Of a DNA stretch of 64,000 nucleotides, positions 44,761 through 53,676 are shown one piece after another. The stretch is taken from assembly GCA_017695065.1 (NCBI GenBank), contig JADILZ010000040.1, forward strand, positions 48,315 to 112,314. Reading direction: 5' to 3'. Every line of letters begins with the position of its first letter. The stretch's first letter is position 1. A program made the translations under genes and the position numbers. The notes below the pieces were generated by a model, which saw only the letters and a list, made by a program, of their open reading frames with translations, ran no database searches and was not told where the DNA came from. The DNA is from Candidatus Cryptobacteroides excrementipullorum. Lineage in GTDB: Bacteria; Bacteroidota; Bacteroidia; Bacteroidales; UBA932.

Positions 44761-45479
44761 CCGTCTTTACCTGCATTGATCCTGCCCCGTATCCTGTTCC
44801 ATCCCGGTGTCCCTGAAAGACAGCATGAGGACATGGTCCGGACCATCCCGGCGAACCTGCATGCAGGGATGACGAAACTCAGTATGCCCGGGTCGAACCA
44901 CTGCCTTGCGGATGGGTCTGTGAGCCCGACGAAGGTCCTGAACCCGTTCCTGCTGTTCTCTCTGGCGGCATTTGCCACGATTGATGAGCATCCGGACCCG
45001 AAGACAAGAGACACGGTCTGCGGGTCGTTGCTGTCATAGAACGCCCAGGAGCAGAGACCTGAAATCACGTCAGGGGAGGCAAGGAAAAGCAGCCCCTCCA
45101 TCCCGTCGAAGCTTGCGGCCTTGTCCACCCTTATGAAGTTGAGGTATTTCTTCCCGGTCCTCACCGGGCCGGAAGTGTCGAGATATGCTTTGACAAGGTC
45201 CGGGCAGCTCTTGTATTTTTCCTTTTCCGATACAAATACGGGCACGTGGTCCGGCATCGGGGTGAACCCTGCATAGAATTTTCCCCCTCCGCAGGTCATG
45301 TTGTCCGTGCTCAGGCTCACCGGAGTGCCCCCGAGCGCTGCAGGAAGGTATCTCAGGAAGCATCCCGGCACTTTTTCCGTCTCTGCGGCCGGAGAGTCGC
45401 TGTAATAGAATATGAGAGGCAGGGGAGCCGCTTGTCCGAAGGCTTCCCTGTACATGCTGACAAAAGTGTGTGTATCCAT
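44742..45479 (-). CDS. DUF169 domain protein
   Basis: A 245-residue protein of the DUF169 family, found widely in anaerobes and not biochemically defined. Typical features are PLPLIFYYSDSP near the N-terminus, the Cys-containing segments MTCGGGKFYAGF and PGCFLRYLP, and the late VFGSGCSSIVAN and SFVIPACRFAGM. The Cys-rich layout has suggested metal or cofactor binding in this family, which is not proven. It has its own TAACTTTG -7 box at 45502-45509, 23 bp upstream, paired back to back with that of the alcohol dehydrogenase. Its 3' end overlaps the efflux permease gene by 19 bp. Confidence 0.82.
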   Translation of the reverse strand: MDTHTFVSMYREAFGQAAPLPLIFYYSDSPAAETEKVPGCFLRYLPAALGGTPVSLSTDNMTCGGGKFYAGFTPMPDHVPVFVSEKEKYKSCPDLVKAYLDTSGPVRTGKKYLNFIRVDKAASFDGMEGLLFLASPDVISGLCSWAFYDSNDPQTVSLVFGSGCSSIVANAARENSRNGFRTFVGLTDPSARQWFDPGILSFVIPACRFAGMVRTMSSCCLSGTPGWNRIRGRINAGKDGQEVFL

Positions 45480-45501
45480 GCCATAACGTTTTATTGCGGG
45501 C

Positions 45502-45509
45502 CAAAGTTA
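45502..45509 (-). promoter_or_regulatory. -7 box TAACTTTG for the DUF169 gene
   Basis: The complementary strand reads TAACTTTG, 23 bp before the DUF169 start, and is the mirror of the box at 45532-45539. Confidence 0.5.
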
Positions 45510-45531
45510 ATATATTGAAGCGAGAAAATGC

Positions 45532-45539
45532 TAACTTTG
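45532..45539 (+). promoter_or_regulatory. -7 box TAACTTTG for the alcohol dehydrogenase gene
   Basis: TAACTTTG lies 38 bp before the ATG at 45578. It supports this start over the longer frame from 45470, which would begin upstream of the promoter. Confidence 0.5.
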
Positions 45540-45577
45540 GGGCTTTTGAACGGCGATACCGTAAAAACACACCTTAT

Positions 45578-46612
45578 ATGTTGGCATACACATACGTCAG
45601 GAAAGGGGAATTCAGGCTCATGGAGAAGCCTGTCCCGGAGATACAGGACCCTGGTGACGCCATTGTCAGGGTCACACTCGGAAGCATCTGCACCAGCGAC
45701 CTGCACATCAAGCACGGGAGCGTGCCGCGTGCCGTGCCAGGGATTACTGTCGGGCACGAGATGGTGGGAGTCGTGGAAAAGACCGGGTCCGGAGTCTCGT
45801 CTGTGAAGCCCGGGGACAGGGTCACTGTCAATGTGGAGACTTTCTGCGGCCGCTGCTTCTTCTGCCGTCACGGATATGTGAACAACTGTACCGACCCCGA
45901 CGGGGGATGGGCGCTCGGCTGCAGGATAGACGGAGGGCAGGCCGGGTATGTGAGGGTGCCTCATGCCGACTGCGGTCTTGACAGGATTCCCGACGGGGTT
46001 ACTGACGAGCAGGCCCTGTTTGTCGGGGACATCCTCGCCACGGGATTCTGGGCCGCACGCATCTCGGAGATAAAGGACGGGGACACCGTACTGATAATAG
46101 GGGCTGGTCCGACCGGAATATGCACTCTGCTTTGTGTGATGCTTAAGCATCCGGGGCGGATAATCGTCTGCGAGAAGTCCCCGGAAAGGAGGAGGTTTGT
46201 CACGGAGCACTATCCCGGGGTCCTTGTGACCGGACCGGAAGACTGCAAGTCCTTCGTCATGCGGAACAGCAGCCACGGAGGCGCTGATGTGGTGCTTGAG
46301 GTGGCCGGTACGGAAGACACCTTCAGGATGGCCTGGGACTGTGCCAGGCCCAATGCGGTGGTCACTGTCGTGGCCCTTTACGACCGTCCACAGGTCCTTC
46401 CCCTTCCTGATATGTACGGGAAGAACCTGACTTTCAAGACAGGAGGTGTGGACGGATGTGACTGCGCGGAAATACTCAGGCTGATAGCTGAAGGCAGGAT
46501 TGATACCACTCCGCTCATCACCCACAGGTTCCCTTTGTCCGGGATAGAGGAGGCTTACCGTATATTCGAGAACCGTCTTGACGGGGTGATAAAGGTGGCC
46601 GTCACCTGCTGA
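45578..46612 (+). CDS. Zinc-dependent alcohol dehydrogenase (MDR family)
   Basis: A 344-residue medium-chain dehydrogenase. The catalytic zinc ligands are Cys in GSICTSDLH and the His-Glu pair in VGHEMVGVVE. The structural zinc site has the four Cys of CGRCFFCRHGYVNNC. The cofactor fold is VLIIGAGPTGICTL. Overall it resembles sorbitol/threonine dehydrogenase-like or secondary alcohol dehydrogenases. The substrate is not visible. It has its own promoter box and its last 11 bases overlap the convergent helicase gene. Confidence 0.92.
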   Translation: MLAYTYVRKGEFRLMEKPVPEIQDPGDAIVRVTLGSICTSDLHIKHGSVPRAVPGITVGHEMVGVVEKTGSGVSSVKPGDRVTVNVETFCGRCFFCRHGYVNNCTDPDGGWALGCRIDGGQAGYVRVPHADCGLDRIPDGVTDEQALFVGDILATGFWAARISEIKDGDTVLIIGAGPTGICTLLCVMLKHPGRIIVCEKSPERRRFVTEHYPGVLVTGPEDCKSFVMRNSSHGGADVVLEVAGTEDTFRMAWDCARPNAVVTVVALYDRPQVLPLPDMYGKNLTFKTGGVDGCDCAEILRLIAEGRIDTTPLITHRFPLSGIEEAYRIFENRLDGVIKVAVTC

Positions 46613-48755
46613 CACCGGATTTCCCGTATTCAGGGCTTTCCATGTATTCCCTGACCATATCAAGGATTTCCTCCCCGTATTTCTCGGTTTTGCGTTTTCC
46701 GAAATACGGGATGCCTGAAAGCGTCTCACTGTCCTGAGGCAGGATGTTGCTGATACCGAGGACGGTCTGCTGCCTGAGGACTGTATATGCCGGCACACCT
46801 TCGGCTTCGGCCCTGGCTTTCCTCCATCCGGTTATCCTCCGGTACAGTCCCGGGTGGAGTATGTCGGAGGGGATTTCCGCCTTGCCGCCCTGGGAGGCGG
46901 AGGCCTTTTTCTTCCTGAGTCCTGACGGTGCGTCCTCAAGTGCAAGCATTGCCTTTTTCTTCAGGTACCCGGATGTGTCGAAACCATCCTCGACTACAGA
47001 CCCGAGCAGTGCTGTCTTCCTGTATATCAGCCCGTCGGCTTCCTTGAGCGTATCTTTCAGCCTTTTCTTAAGCTCCTTGTTGTCAGGGTCGGGCAGGGCA
47101 TCGGAAAACGCCTTCGCAAGAGCTTCTGTCTTTTCCTTGAAATACAGTGCACCGGAGTGTATCCTCTCCTGCAGGGCTTTGTCAGAGGTGCAGTCCGCAG
47201 ACGACATCGCCATCCTTGTATATTGCACCCTGAATTTCCCGGCCACATCTACCGCATCGGCGGAAAAAGTGCGCAGTGCTTCCTTGTATCCGGCTATCTG
47301 CTTCGGGTACAGTTCCGCGAAATACCCTTCCGCCGTCCTGACATATTTCCACAGCGCGGAGACAATGGGAGGAAAGTCGAACAGCCCGGAGAGCAGCTCG
47401 AGGAAATATGCTCGCTGCAGGGATATTATCCTTGCCGGGTCCGGCTCATCCTGCCTGGCCTGTTCCGTGAATTCCCTCACCGCCTTGTCGTTTATGACGG
47501 CCCTTTCATGCAGAGGGGAACCAAGCACCAGCCCTTCGAGTGTCCTGCAGCGGCTCAGCGCCACGTATGCCTGGCCATGGGCGAATGAATATCCGGCATC
47601 TATGACGGCATGCTCGAAAGTGAGCCCCTGGCTCTTGTGGATGGTTATGGCCCATGCGAGCCTGACGGGAATCTGGCGGAATGTCCCTTCTATCTCCTCT
47701 CTGATTTCCCTGGTCTCTTCATCCAGGACATACTTCGCGTTGGTCCATTCCTCTTCCCCGAGAGTGAACTCTTCCCCAGTGTCCTTTACCCTGACTTCGA
47801 CAGATGAGTCCGAAATGCCTGTTATCTCTCCTATCATGCCGTTGAAGTACCTGCGTCCGCCGGAAGTGTCGTTCTTCACGAACATTATCTGGGCCCCCTT
47901 CTTCAGCTCCAGCCCGGCTTCCGTGGGGTAGGAATATTCGGGGAACTTACCGCTTACCGTAGCCTTGAACCTGAATACCGGGCCGTCCAGCTGCTCCAGC
48001 TCTGACTCGTTGATACGCTGTGCCTGGAAGTTGTGTGTGACAAGACGTATCCACCCCTCTTTCCTGTCCGGCCTGAAGTCCGGTATGTACCTTCTGTTCA
48101 GCGCACCGAGCACCTGCCTGCCGCACCTTCCTTCCCTCACGCTGTTGAGTATCTCCAGGAAGGCGCTGTCTTTCTGCCTGTACACCGTCCTTAGCTCGAT
48201 CATGCAGTATCCGGTCTGTCTGAGCGCCATGCTCGAGAAGAAATACGGGGTATCGTAGAACTCCTTGAGCATCTGCCATTCGTCATCCTTCACCACGGGA
48301 GGAAGCTGCTGCAGGTCGCCTATCATCAGGAGCTGCACCCCTCCGAATGGTTTTCCCTTGTCCCTGTATTTCCGGAGGACGCTGTCCACTTCATCCAGCA
48401 GGTCTGCCCTGACCATGCTTATCTCGTCTATCACAAGCAGGTCCATGCTGCGGATGATCCTGACTTTCTCCTTGCCGAAACGGAAACTGTACCTGGCGTT
48501 ACCGGAAGGGCTGAAGGCAGACTCAGGGATATAGGGGGCGAATGGAAGCTGGAAGAAGGAATGGATTGTCATGCCCCCAGCGTTTATTGCCGCAATCCCG
48601 GTAGGGGCGAGCACCACCATCCGCTTGGGGCATTCCCTTTTCAGCATATGCAGGAATGTGGTCTTGCCTGTCCCCGCCTTTCCTGTCAGGAAAAGGCTCG
48701 TGCCTGTCTTTTCTATGAAATCCCTTGCAAGGGAGAGTTCCGGGTTCTGTTCCAT
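46602..48755 (-). CDS. Pif1-like helicase with C-terminal HRDC domain
   Basis: A 717-residue superfamily 1 helicase related to Pif1/RecD. Motif I is LTGKAGTGKTTFLHML, motif Ia LAPTGIAAINAGGMTIHSF, motif II LLVIDEISMV, motif III MIGDLQQLPPV, and motif VI VALSRCRTLEGL. Residues about 640-717 read as an HRDC-type nucleic-acid-binding domain (YTVLRQQTVLGISN, LSGIPYFGKRKTEKYG). It probably unwinds structured DNA during replication or repair. A possible -7 box (TAATTTTG) is at 48815-48808 on its strand. It overlaps the alcohol dehydrogenase gene by 11 bp at the 3' ends. Confidence 0.9.
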   Translation of the reverse strand: MEQNPELSLARDFIEKTGTSLFLTGKAGTGKTTFLHMLKRECPKRMVVLAPTGIAAINAGGMTIHSFFQLPFAPYIPESAFSPSGNARYSFRFGKEKVRIIRSMDLLVIDEISMVRADLLDEVDSVLRKYRDKGKPFGGVQLLMIGDLQQLPPVVKDDEWQMLKEFYDTPYFFSSMALRQTGYCMIELRTVYRQKDSAFLEILNSVREGRCGRQVLGALNRRYIPDFRPDRKEGWIRLVTHNFQAQRINESELEQLDGPVFRFKATVSGKFPEYSYPTEAGLELKKGAQIMFVKNDTSGGRRYFNGMIGEITGISDSSVEVRVKDTGEEFTLGEEEWTNAKYVLDEETREIREEIEGTFRQIPVRLAWAITIHKSQGLTFEHAVIDAGYSFAHGQAYVALSRCRTLEGLVLGSPLHERAVINDKAVREFTEQARQDEPDPARIISLQRAYFLELLSGLFDFPPIVSALWKYVRTAEGYFAELYPKQIAGYKEALRTFSADAVDVAGKFRVQYTRMAMSSADCTSDKALQERIHSGALYFKEKTEALAKAFSDALPDPDNKELKKRLKDTLKEADGLIYRKTALLGSVVEDGFDTSGYLKKKAMLALEDAPSGLRKKKASASQGGKAEIPSDILHPGLYRRITGWRKARAEAEGVPAYTVLRQQTVLGISNILPQDSETLSGIPYFGKRKTEKYGEEILDMVREYMESPEYGKSGVSR

Positions 48756-48807
48756 GTGTATTCCAGTCCAAATCCGGGGTAAAAATATATCTCCGTACCG
48801 ACAAGAC

Positions 48808-48815
48808 CAAAATTA
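48808..48815 (-). promoter_or_regulatory. -7 box TAATTTTG for the Pif1-like helicase
   Basis: The complementary strand reads TAATTTTG, a TAnnTTTG match 53 bp before the ATG at 48755. No clear -33 element. Confidence 0.4.
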
Positions 48816-48857
48816 TGTGCCGTAATCACGGATATTTTTACGAATCCTTTTATTTTT

Positions 48858-49940
48858 ATGCCCCATAAGTTACTTCATGATGGAAAAACAGACAGTCCCT
48901 GCCACGGCGATGTCCCGGAACTCGAGTCTATTAAATTCTGGGGTGCCGCATGGGGGGCGGTCCTGCGCCCGTGTGTCCCGCTCTTCGTGATGATTACAGG
49001 TGCGCTTCTCCTGCCTGTGAGGGAGGATGCCGGCCCGTTCTACAGGAAACGCATCGGACGCGTGTTCTGGCCTTTCCTCATCTGGTCTGTCATCTATAAC
49101 CTTTTCCCATGGATCACCGGATTTCTCGGGTTGAGTCCTGATGTCATCCTGACATTCTTCCCGTATTCGGGAGAGGACGTGACGAGACAGTCGCTGCCGG
49201 TGTCTCTGGGATATATAGCAGACATCCCGCTCAACTTTTCCATAGTGGATGTCCACATGTGGTATATCTATCTTCTTATAGGCCTGTATCTTTTCATGCC
49301 TGTCTTCTCCGCCTGGGTGGAAAAGGCCTCCGAAAAGGCCAAGCTGTGGTTCCTGGCTGCATGGGGTATCACCCTTTTCGTCCCGTATGCAAGGGAATAT
49401 CTGTCCCCGTACATCTGGGGAGCATGTTCGTGGAACGAGTTCTACATGCTGTACTATTTCGCCGGATTCAACGGTTACCTCCTTCTGGGACACTGCCTCC
49501 GTACCCGCACAGTCTCTCTTAAAAAGACCCTCGCCTGGGGGATACCGTCTTTCATGGCAGGATTTGCAGTGACATTTGCGGGATTCAGGCATGTAACATC
49601 CCTTCCTGAATACACGCCCGAGCAGCTGGAGCTGTTTTTCTACTATTGTTCGCCCAATGTCGTGATGATGACTGTACCCGTATTCATGCTGTGCAAGCAT
49701 GTCAAAGTCAGGTCAGCCCGTATCCGGGCCATGCTCGCGAATCTCACTGCCTGCGGATTCGGGATATACATGGTGCACTATTTCTTCACCGGGCCGGGAG
49801 TTGCCCTTATGAGGGCTGCCGGAGTACCTGTCTGCCTTCAGATACCCGCAGCCGCGGTGGCGGCTTTCGCTGTGTCCTGGCTCATAGTGCTCGGTATCAG
49901 GAAGATTACAGGCAAGACATCCCGTTACTGGGTCGGATAG
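48858..49940 (+). pseudogene. Acyltransferase-3 family protein with lost or frame-shifted N-terminus
   Basis: The open frame codes 360 residues. From residue about 35 it matches membrane O-acyltransferases of the OafA/WecH type: LRPCVPLFVMITGALLLPV, then about nine hydrophobic helices, ending in a basic tail. The first helix of the family, with its conserved Arg and His, is missing. The first 28 residues (MPHKLLHDGKTDSPCHGDVP) look like a wrong frame. In the next frame, ATG 48877/48880 gives MEKQTVPATAMSRNSSL, the normal kind of opening, which shifts out of frame near 48920. A deletion of roughly 100 bp around 48915-48935 would explain both. It may be inactive, or expressed from the shorter frame. 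Confidence 0.6.
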
Positions 49941-49961
49941 GATAGAGGTGATTATTACACA

Positions 49962-50058
49962 CATTAACGTCAGTTCGACGAATTTATGTTTAACAGTATT
50001 ATCCTAAAAATCAATATTTTATCATTTATGACCGGAAACCGTCACACTGACGTTAATG
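49962..50058 (+). repeat. MITE-like repeat, copy B (13-bp terminal inverted repeats)
   Basis: The 97-bp element is bounded by CATTAACGTCAGT (49962-49974) and its exact inverse ACTGACGTTAATG (50046-50058). The interior is AT-rich. Copy C at 63790-63885 has the same ends and nearly the same interior, and copy A at 39760-39919 shares the left two-thirds. No open frame is present. No target duplication is visible around this copy. Confidence 0.75.
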
Positions 50059-50070
50059 ATTTCCTCCGGA

Positions 50071-50319
50071 AATCCTGTCTGTCCACCCCCAGTCACTCCG
50101 TGACAGCCCCGGTGGGGCATGCGGCTGCGCTTCGCTGCGCCGGCACCTCCACTGCTTCGGTTTCCCTGACGGAAACCTCGCTGACGCTCCGGTGCGGCCC
50201 TGTTGGGCCCTGCTACAGAATTCCTGTCTGTCTAAACCCCAGTCACTTAGTGACAGCCCCTTGTTAAGGGGCGCCACCCCCATCCACCCCCTCGCTGGGG
50301 GCCCTGTCGCAGGCCACAG
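50071..50319 (+). repeat. GC-rich multi-hairpin repeat module
   Basis: This stretch fills most of 49941-50379, which holds no gene. It contains two AGTCAC..GTGACAGCCCC units (50091-50110 and 50241-50260). The second is followed by CCCCTTGTTAAGGGG and CCCCTCGCTGGGG, and ends in CTGTCGCAGGCCACAG. The part 50237-50319 recurs at 63917-64000 with only a few differences. Positions 50071-50096 recur exactly in inverted form at 39787-39812. Strong foldback potential suggests a mobile or RNA-structured intergenic repeat. Confidence 0.65.
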
Positions 50320-50337
50320 GCCTGCTCCTTAATAGGT

Positions 50338-50375
50338 AATTCGATGTAATTTAATGAATTAAATTACATCGAATT
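50338..50375. repeat. Perfect 18-bp inverted repeat with 2-nt spacer
   Basis: AATTCGATGTAATTTAAT (50338-50355) is exactly inverted at 50358-50375, with GA between. It lies 5 bp past the stop codon of the minus-strand LolA-like gene. It may act as a two-way terminator, but the stem is AT-rich and no separate T-run is needed or obvious. Confidence 0.6.
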
Positions 50376-50379
50376 AACG

Positions 50380-51045
50380 TTACCGTAGGTCTGTGACAAT
50401 CCATTCACTGCCAAGGGATTCCACATCGAATGTGAATCTCCCGGCATCTTTCCTGGGACCGTATGCGAAATCAACTATACTGAAATCAGTGACTACACTG
50501 TCCGAAGATTCGACAGATGCCCCTATGAGGATATCACTTTCATCTGTACCGTATCTGAAATACAGGGTGACACCTCTGAGTCCCGGATAAGATTTAGGGA
50601 CGAGAACGACCTTGGTGGCCTTCTTGCCGGAGTATTCGGCAACTGATTGTGAAGAAACCTCGAAAAGATCAGATACATTGTGCAAAAGCAGTGCGGGATT
50701 GGCCGCCAAGTCAGCGGAATGACTGTCATAATGCTCGATGACAAGCTCTTCCGCCCCCCTGTCTATCGTCCATCTGGTCTTGCCGTCACACCGTATTTCC
50801 AGTCCATCCACCTCAAGGATGAACGACTCTCCCTGAAGGATGACGCTCCCCTGCCCTTTCATGCCGACTTTCATCCCGGAAACATCATAAGTATATGAAA
50901 AGGTAATCTCAGATGACTTCATCATATCTTCAAGCCTCTCCAGAGGAGAAGAAGTGGAATCCGCACATGAAAGGCGGTGCTGGCTCCCGAGAAATCCGGC
51001 AACAGCCAGGCAAATGACAGACAACAGACTTCTTAAAGACGACAT
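50380..51045 (-). CDS. lolA: LolA-like outer membrane lipoprotein carrier
   Basis: A 221-residue secreted protein with a signal peptide (LLSVICLAVAGFLGS). The mature part has LolA features: LERLEDMMKSSEITFSYTYD, GQGSVILQGESFILEVDGLEIRCDGKTRW (read in parts as GQGSVIL and EIRCDGKTRW), and a late DVESLGSEWIVTDLR. It should carry lipoproteins to the outer membrane. It follows ftsK by 3 bp on the same strand, an order common in Bacteroidota, so this is probably the housekeeping LolA. The homologue in the pigment operon at 14794 is distinct and shares little sequence. Confidence 0.82.
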   Translation of the reverse strand: MSSLRSLLSVICLAVAGFLGSQHRLSCADSTSSPLERLEDMMKSSEITFSYTYDVSGMKVGMKGQGSVILQGESFILEVDGLEIRCDGKTRWTIDRGAEELVIEHYDSHSADLAANPALLLHNVSDLFEVSSQSVAEYSGKKATKVVLVPKSYPGLRGVTLYFRYGTDESDILIGASVESSDSVVTDFSIVDFAYGPRKDAGRFTFDVESLGSEWIVTDLR

Positions 51046-51048
51046 AGG

Positions 51049-53676
51049 CTATTTCATATAAGCTTTCAATATATCATCCAGTTCTCCGAGATCGCTGACA
51101 AGCACCTGCCGCGGTTTCGAGCCTTCCTGCGGGCCTACTATGCCTGCGGCCTCGAGCTGGTCCATGACACGCCCTGCACGGGCATATCCCATCCCGAGTT
51201 TCCGCTGGAGGGTGGATGTAGAGCCCTGCTGGTAAGTCACCACCATTTTGGCAGCCTCCTCGAACATAGGGTCAAGATTCTGCATATCCACCATGCCACC
51301 GCTTCCGGAGTCCGCATCATCTGTCTGAAGTTCAGGCAGATAATAAGGAGTGCTGCAGCATGCATGGAAACCGTTCTGGCTCCCTATGTACTCCGTGACC
51401 CTGTTTATCTCGTCCATGTTCACGAGGGCGCACTGCACACGCTCCATATCCACACCTGCATAATACAGCATATCGCCTTTTCCTATAAGCTTCTCTGCCC
51501 CCGGCTTGTCCAGAATCGTAGCGGAATCCACCCTGGTGACTACCCGGAAAGCTATGCGTGTCGGGAAGTTGGTCTTGATTAGCCCTGTTATCACATCCAC
51601 GGAAGGACGCTGGGTGGCGATTATGACATGTATCCCGGCCGCACGCCCCTTCTGTGCAAGCCTGATGATGGAGGATGTTATGCTTCGCGCCTGTGAACGG
51701 GATTCAGCCCCCATCCCTCCGGACATGATAAGGTCCGCATACTCATCTATCACCACGACGATATAAGGGAGGAAACGGTGCCCGTCGGTAGGCAGAAGAT
51801 GACGGTTGACGAACTTCTCGTTGTACAGCTTCAGATTGTTGACCCCGGACTTGCTCAGCAGGACATAGCGTTCGTCCATCTCAAGACACAGGGAACGCAG
51901 GATCTCGTCAGCCTGTTTCGGGTGCTTCACAATGGCCTTGTCCATCTCGTCCGACTCACTCGCAGCTGTAGGCATTACCGCCAGATAATGCTTGAGCAGC
52001 TTCGCATAAGCAGAGAACTCCACCATCTTGGGGTCTATGAATACGAACTTCAGCTCAGACGGATGCTTTGCATACAGCAGGGAGGTTATGATGACATTCA
52101 GCCCCACGGACTTTCCCTGCTTGGTAGCTCCGGCGACAAGAAGGTGAGGAGCATCCGCCAGGTCGAATGTCTTGACCTTCTGCATGATAGTGTATCCGAT
52201 GGCAACAGGCAGCTCCGCCTTGCTGTTCCGGAACGAGTCATCGTTCAGCATCGCCTTCAGAGGGACGATGGACGGCCTGTCATTGGCCACCTCTATACCT
52301 ACGGCATCTGTAAGGATAACTACTCGTACTCCCTTTATCCTCAATGCAATAGCTATATCCTCTTCGAGATTCTTGATCGCAGACACCTTCACTCCGGGAG
52401 CCGGCACCACCTTATACAATGTGACAGTAGGCCCGACGCACGCGGATACCTTCTCCACCTGTATCTTGTAGTTGAGCAGCGTAGCCCGTATCTTGTTGTT
52501 GTTGCGCTCCAGCTCCTCCGGTGCGACATCGTATCGTCCATCCTTGTAGTCGTTCAGCAAGTCGAGCGGAGGGAACCTGAAATTCTCGAGACCCTCCCTG
52601 GTATCTATGCGAGGAAGCTCCTTTGTCACATCCGGGAAATCAGGTCCCTGTATGACCTCCAGTCCCTCGCCGGCGGCCACGTCTTCATGTACGGCTGCAC
52701 GGTCTCCACCGCCTTCAGCAACGGACCCCCCTGCCGCCGGAGTACCGAATCCGGATTCCACAGACACAGTCCCGGCTGATGTCTCCGGTACGCTATCCCC
52801 GTCACTGAACGGAGGGTCGTCATCGAAATCAATACCGGGCACGATATCCTCCACCACATGACCGTCAGTCTCGTCTTCCGCGTGACTTTCATATATGTCG
52901 CCAGCAACAGACTCCACATCCGGATCCACGGCGTGCCTTTCCATGGTCACACTCTCAGAAGCACCGGCCGCTGCCCGGACGTTTTTTCCCGCAGGACGTT
53001 CGCCTAAGGTAACGAGCCACCTGGAGAATCTCCCGCTCGCATACAGCAGCCAAATCACTGCAAGTACAAAGAGCAGTATGAATGTAACTACCTTCCCGAC
53101 AAGATTCACACACAGGGAAGAAATCTCAGCGCCGCAGTCTCCACCAAGCCCGCCTCCGAATATGGTGTCCGGTCCGGCAAGCGAAGATATGAAAGAAAGT
53201 ATCACGGAGACAAGGAGGGCACCCGAAACTGTCTCCACAAGAGATTTGACCACTCCGATGCTCCTGTTGCGGAAAAACAGCCTCACGAATATGACTGCAA
53301 GCAAAATGACCAGGGCATAACTTCCGAGTCCCAGGCACCTTCCCACCAGGAAATGGCCCCACCGATACCCGAGTTTGCCTCCCATATTGTGCACGCTTAC
53401 ACTGGTATCAAGCATGTCAGTCTCCGTGAGGAGGCTCTGGTCAGCCTTCCATGTAAACAGGTATGAGGTCACGGACACGAAAGTGAAAACGGCGAGAACA
53501 CCGACCAGCAGACCGGCCACCTTCATTATCCTGACCCGTCTGTCTTCAGGCATGGCAGACCATCTTGACCTGAAACGCAGTCCTTTGCCACGCTTGTCCT
53601 GCCTGGTCTTCTTTTCAGACCTGGCAGCCTTGTCCTGTGACTTTCCGGATGGCATCTGAATCCCCTTTTTCTTCAT
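51049..53676 (-). CDS. ftsK: DNA translocase FtsK
   Basis: An 875-residue cell-division DNA pump. The N-terminal part has four membrane helices (for example VAGLLVGVLAVFTFVSVTSYLF), then an acidic linker of about 150 residues. The motor has Walker A LLVAGATKQGKSVGLNV, Walker B PYIVVVIDEYADLIM and the downstream IATQRPSVDVITGLIK. The C-terminal gamma winged helix is SSTLQRKLGMGYARAGRVMDQLEAAG (read in parts as LQRKLGMGYARAGR). It aligns chromosome ends for dimer resolution at the septum. It overlaps the DUF4290 stop by one base and is followed 3 bp later by the LolA gene, forming one operon. Confidence 0.95.
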   Translation of the reverse strand: MKKKGIQMPSGKSQDKAARSEKKTRQDKRGKGLRFRSRWSAMPEDRRVRIMKVAGLLVGVLAVFTFVSVTSYLFTWKADQSLLTETDMLDTSVSVHNMGGKLGYRWGHFLVGRCLGLGSYALVILLAVIFVRLFFRNRSIGVVKSLVETVSGALLVSVILSFISSLAGPDTIFGGGLGGDCGAEISSLCVNLVGKVVTFILLFVLAVIWLLYASGRFSRWLVTLGERPAGKNVRAAAGASESVTMERHAVDPDVESVAGDIYESHAEDETDGHVVEDIVPGIDFDDDPPFSDGDSVPETSAGTVSVESGFGTPAAGGSVAEGGGDRAAVHEDVAAGEGLEVIQGPDFPDVTKELPRIDTREGLENFRFPPLDLLNDYKDGRYDVAPEELERNNNKIRATLLNYKIQVEKVSACVGPTVTLYKVVPAPGVKVSAIKNLEEDIAIALRIKGVRVVILTDAVGIEVANDRPSIVPLKAMLNDDSFRNSKAELPVAIGYTIMQKVKTFDLADAPHLLVAGATKQGKSVGLNVIITSLLYAKHPSELKFVFIDPKMVEFSAYAKLLKHYLAVMPTAASESDEMDKAIVKHPKQADEILRSLCLEMDERYVLLSKSGVNNLKLYNEKFVNRHLLPTDGHRFLPYIVVVIDEYADLIMSGGMGAESRSQARSITSSIIRLAQKGRAAGIHVIIATQRPSVDVITGLIKTNFPTRIAFRVVTRVDSATILDKPGAEKLIGKGDMLYYAGVDMERVQCALVNMDEINRVTEYIGSQNGFHACCSTPYYLPELQTDDADSGSGGMVDMQNLDPMFEEAAKMVVTYQQGSTSTLQRKLGMGYARAGRVMDQLEAAGIVGPQEGSKPRQVLVSDLGELDDILKAYMK

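Noticed and set aside
51778..52779. A 333-codon plus-strand open frame opposite ftsK
   Set aside because: It is the antisense shadow of a highly conserved FtsK motor and has no protein-like features; the same holds for long frames opposite the TolC (38663-39697), SLC13 (61067-62194) and acyltransferase (7150-8082) genes.
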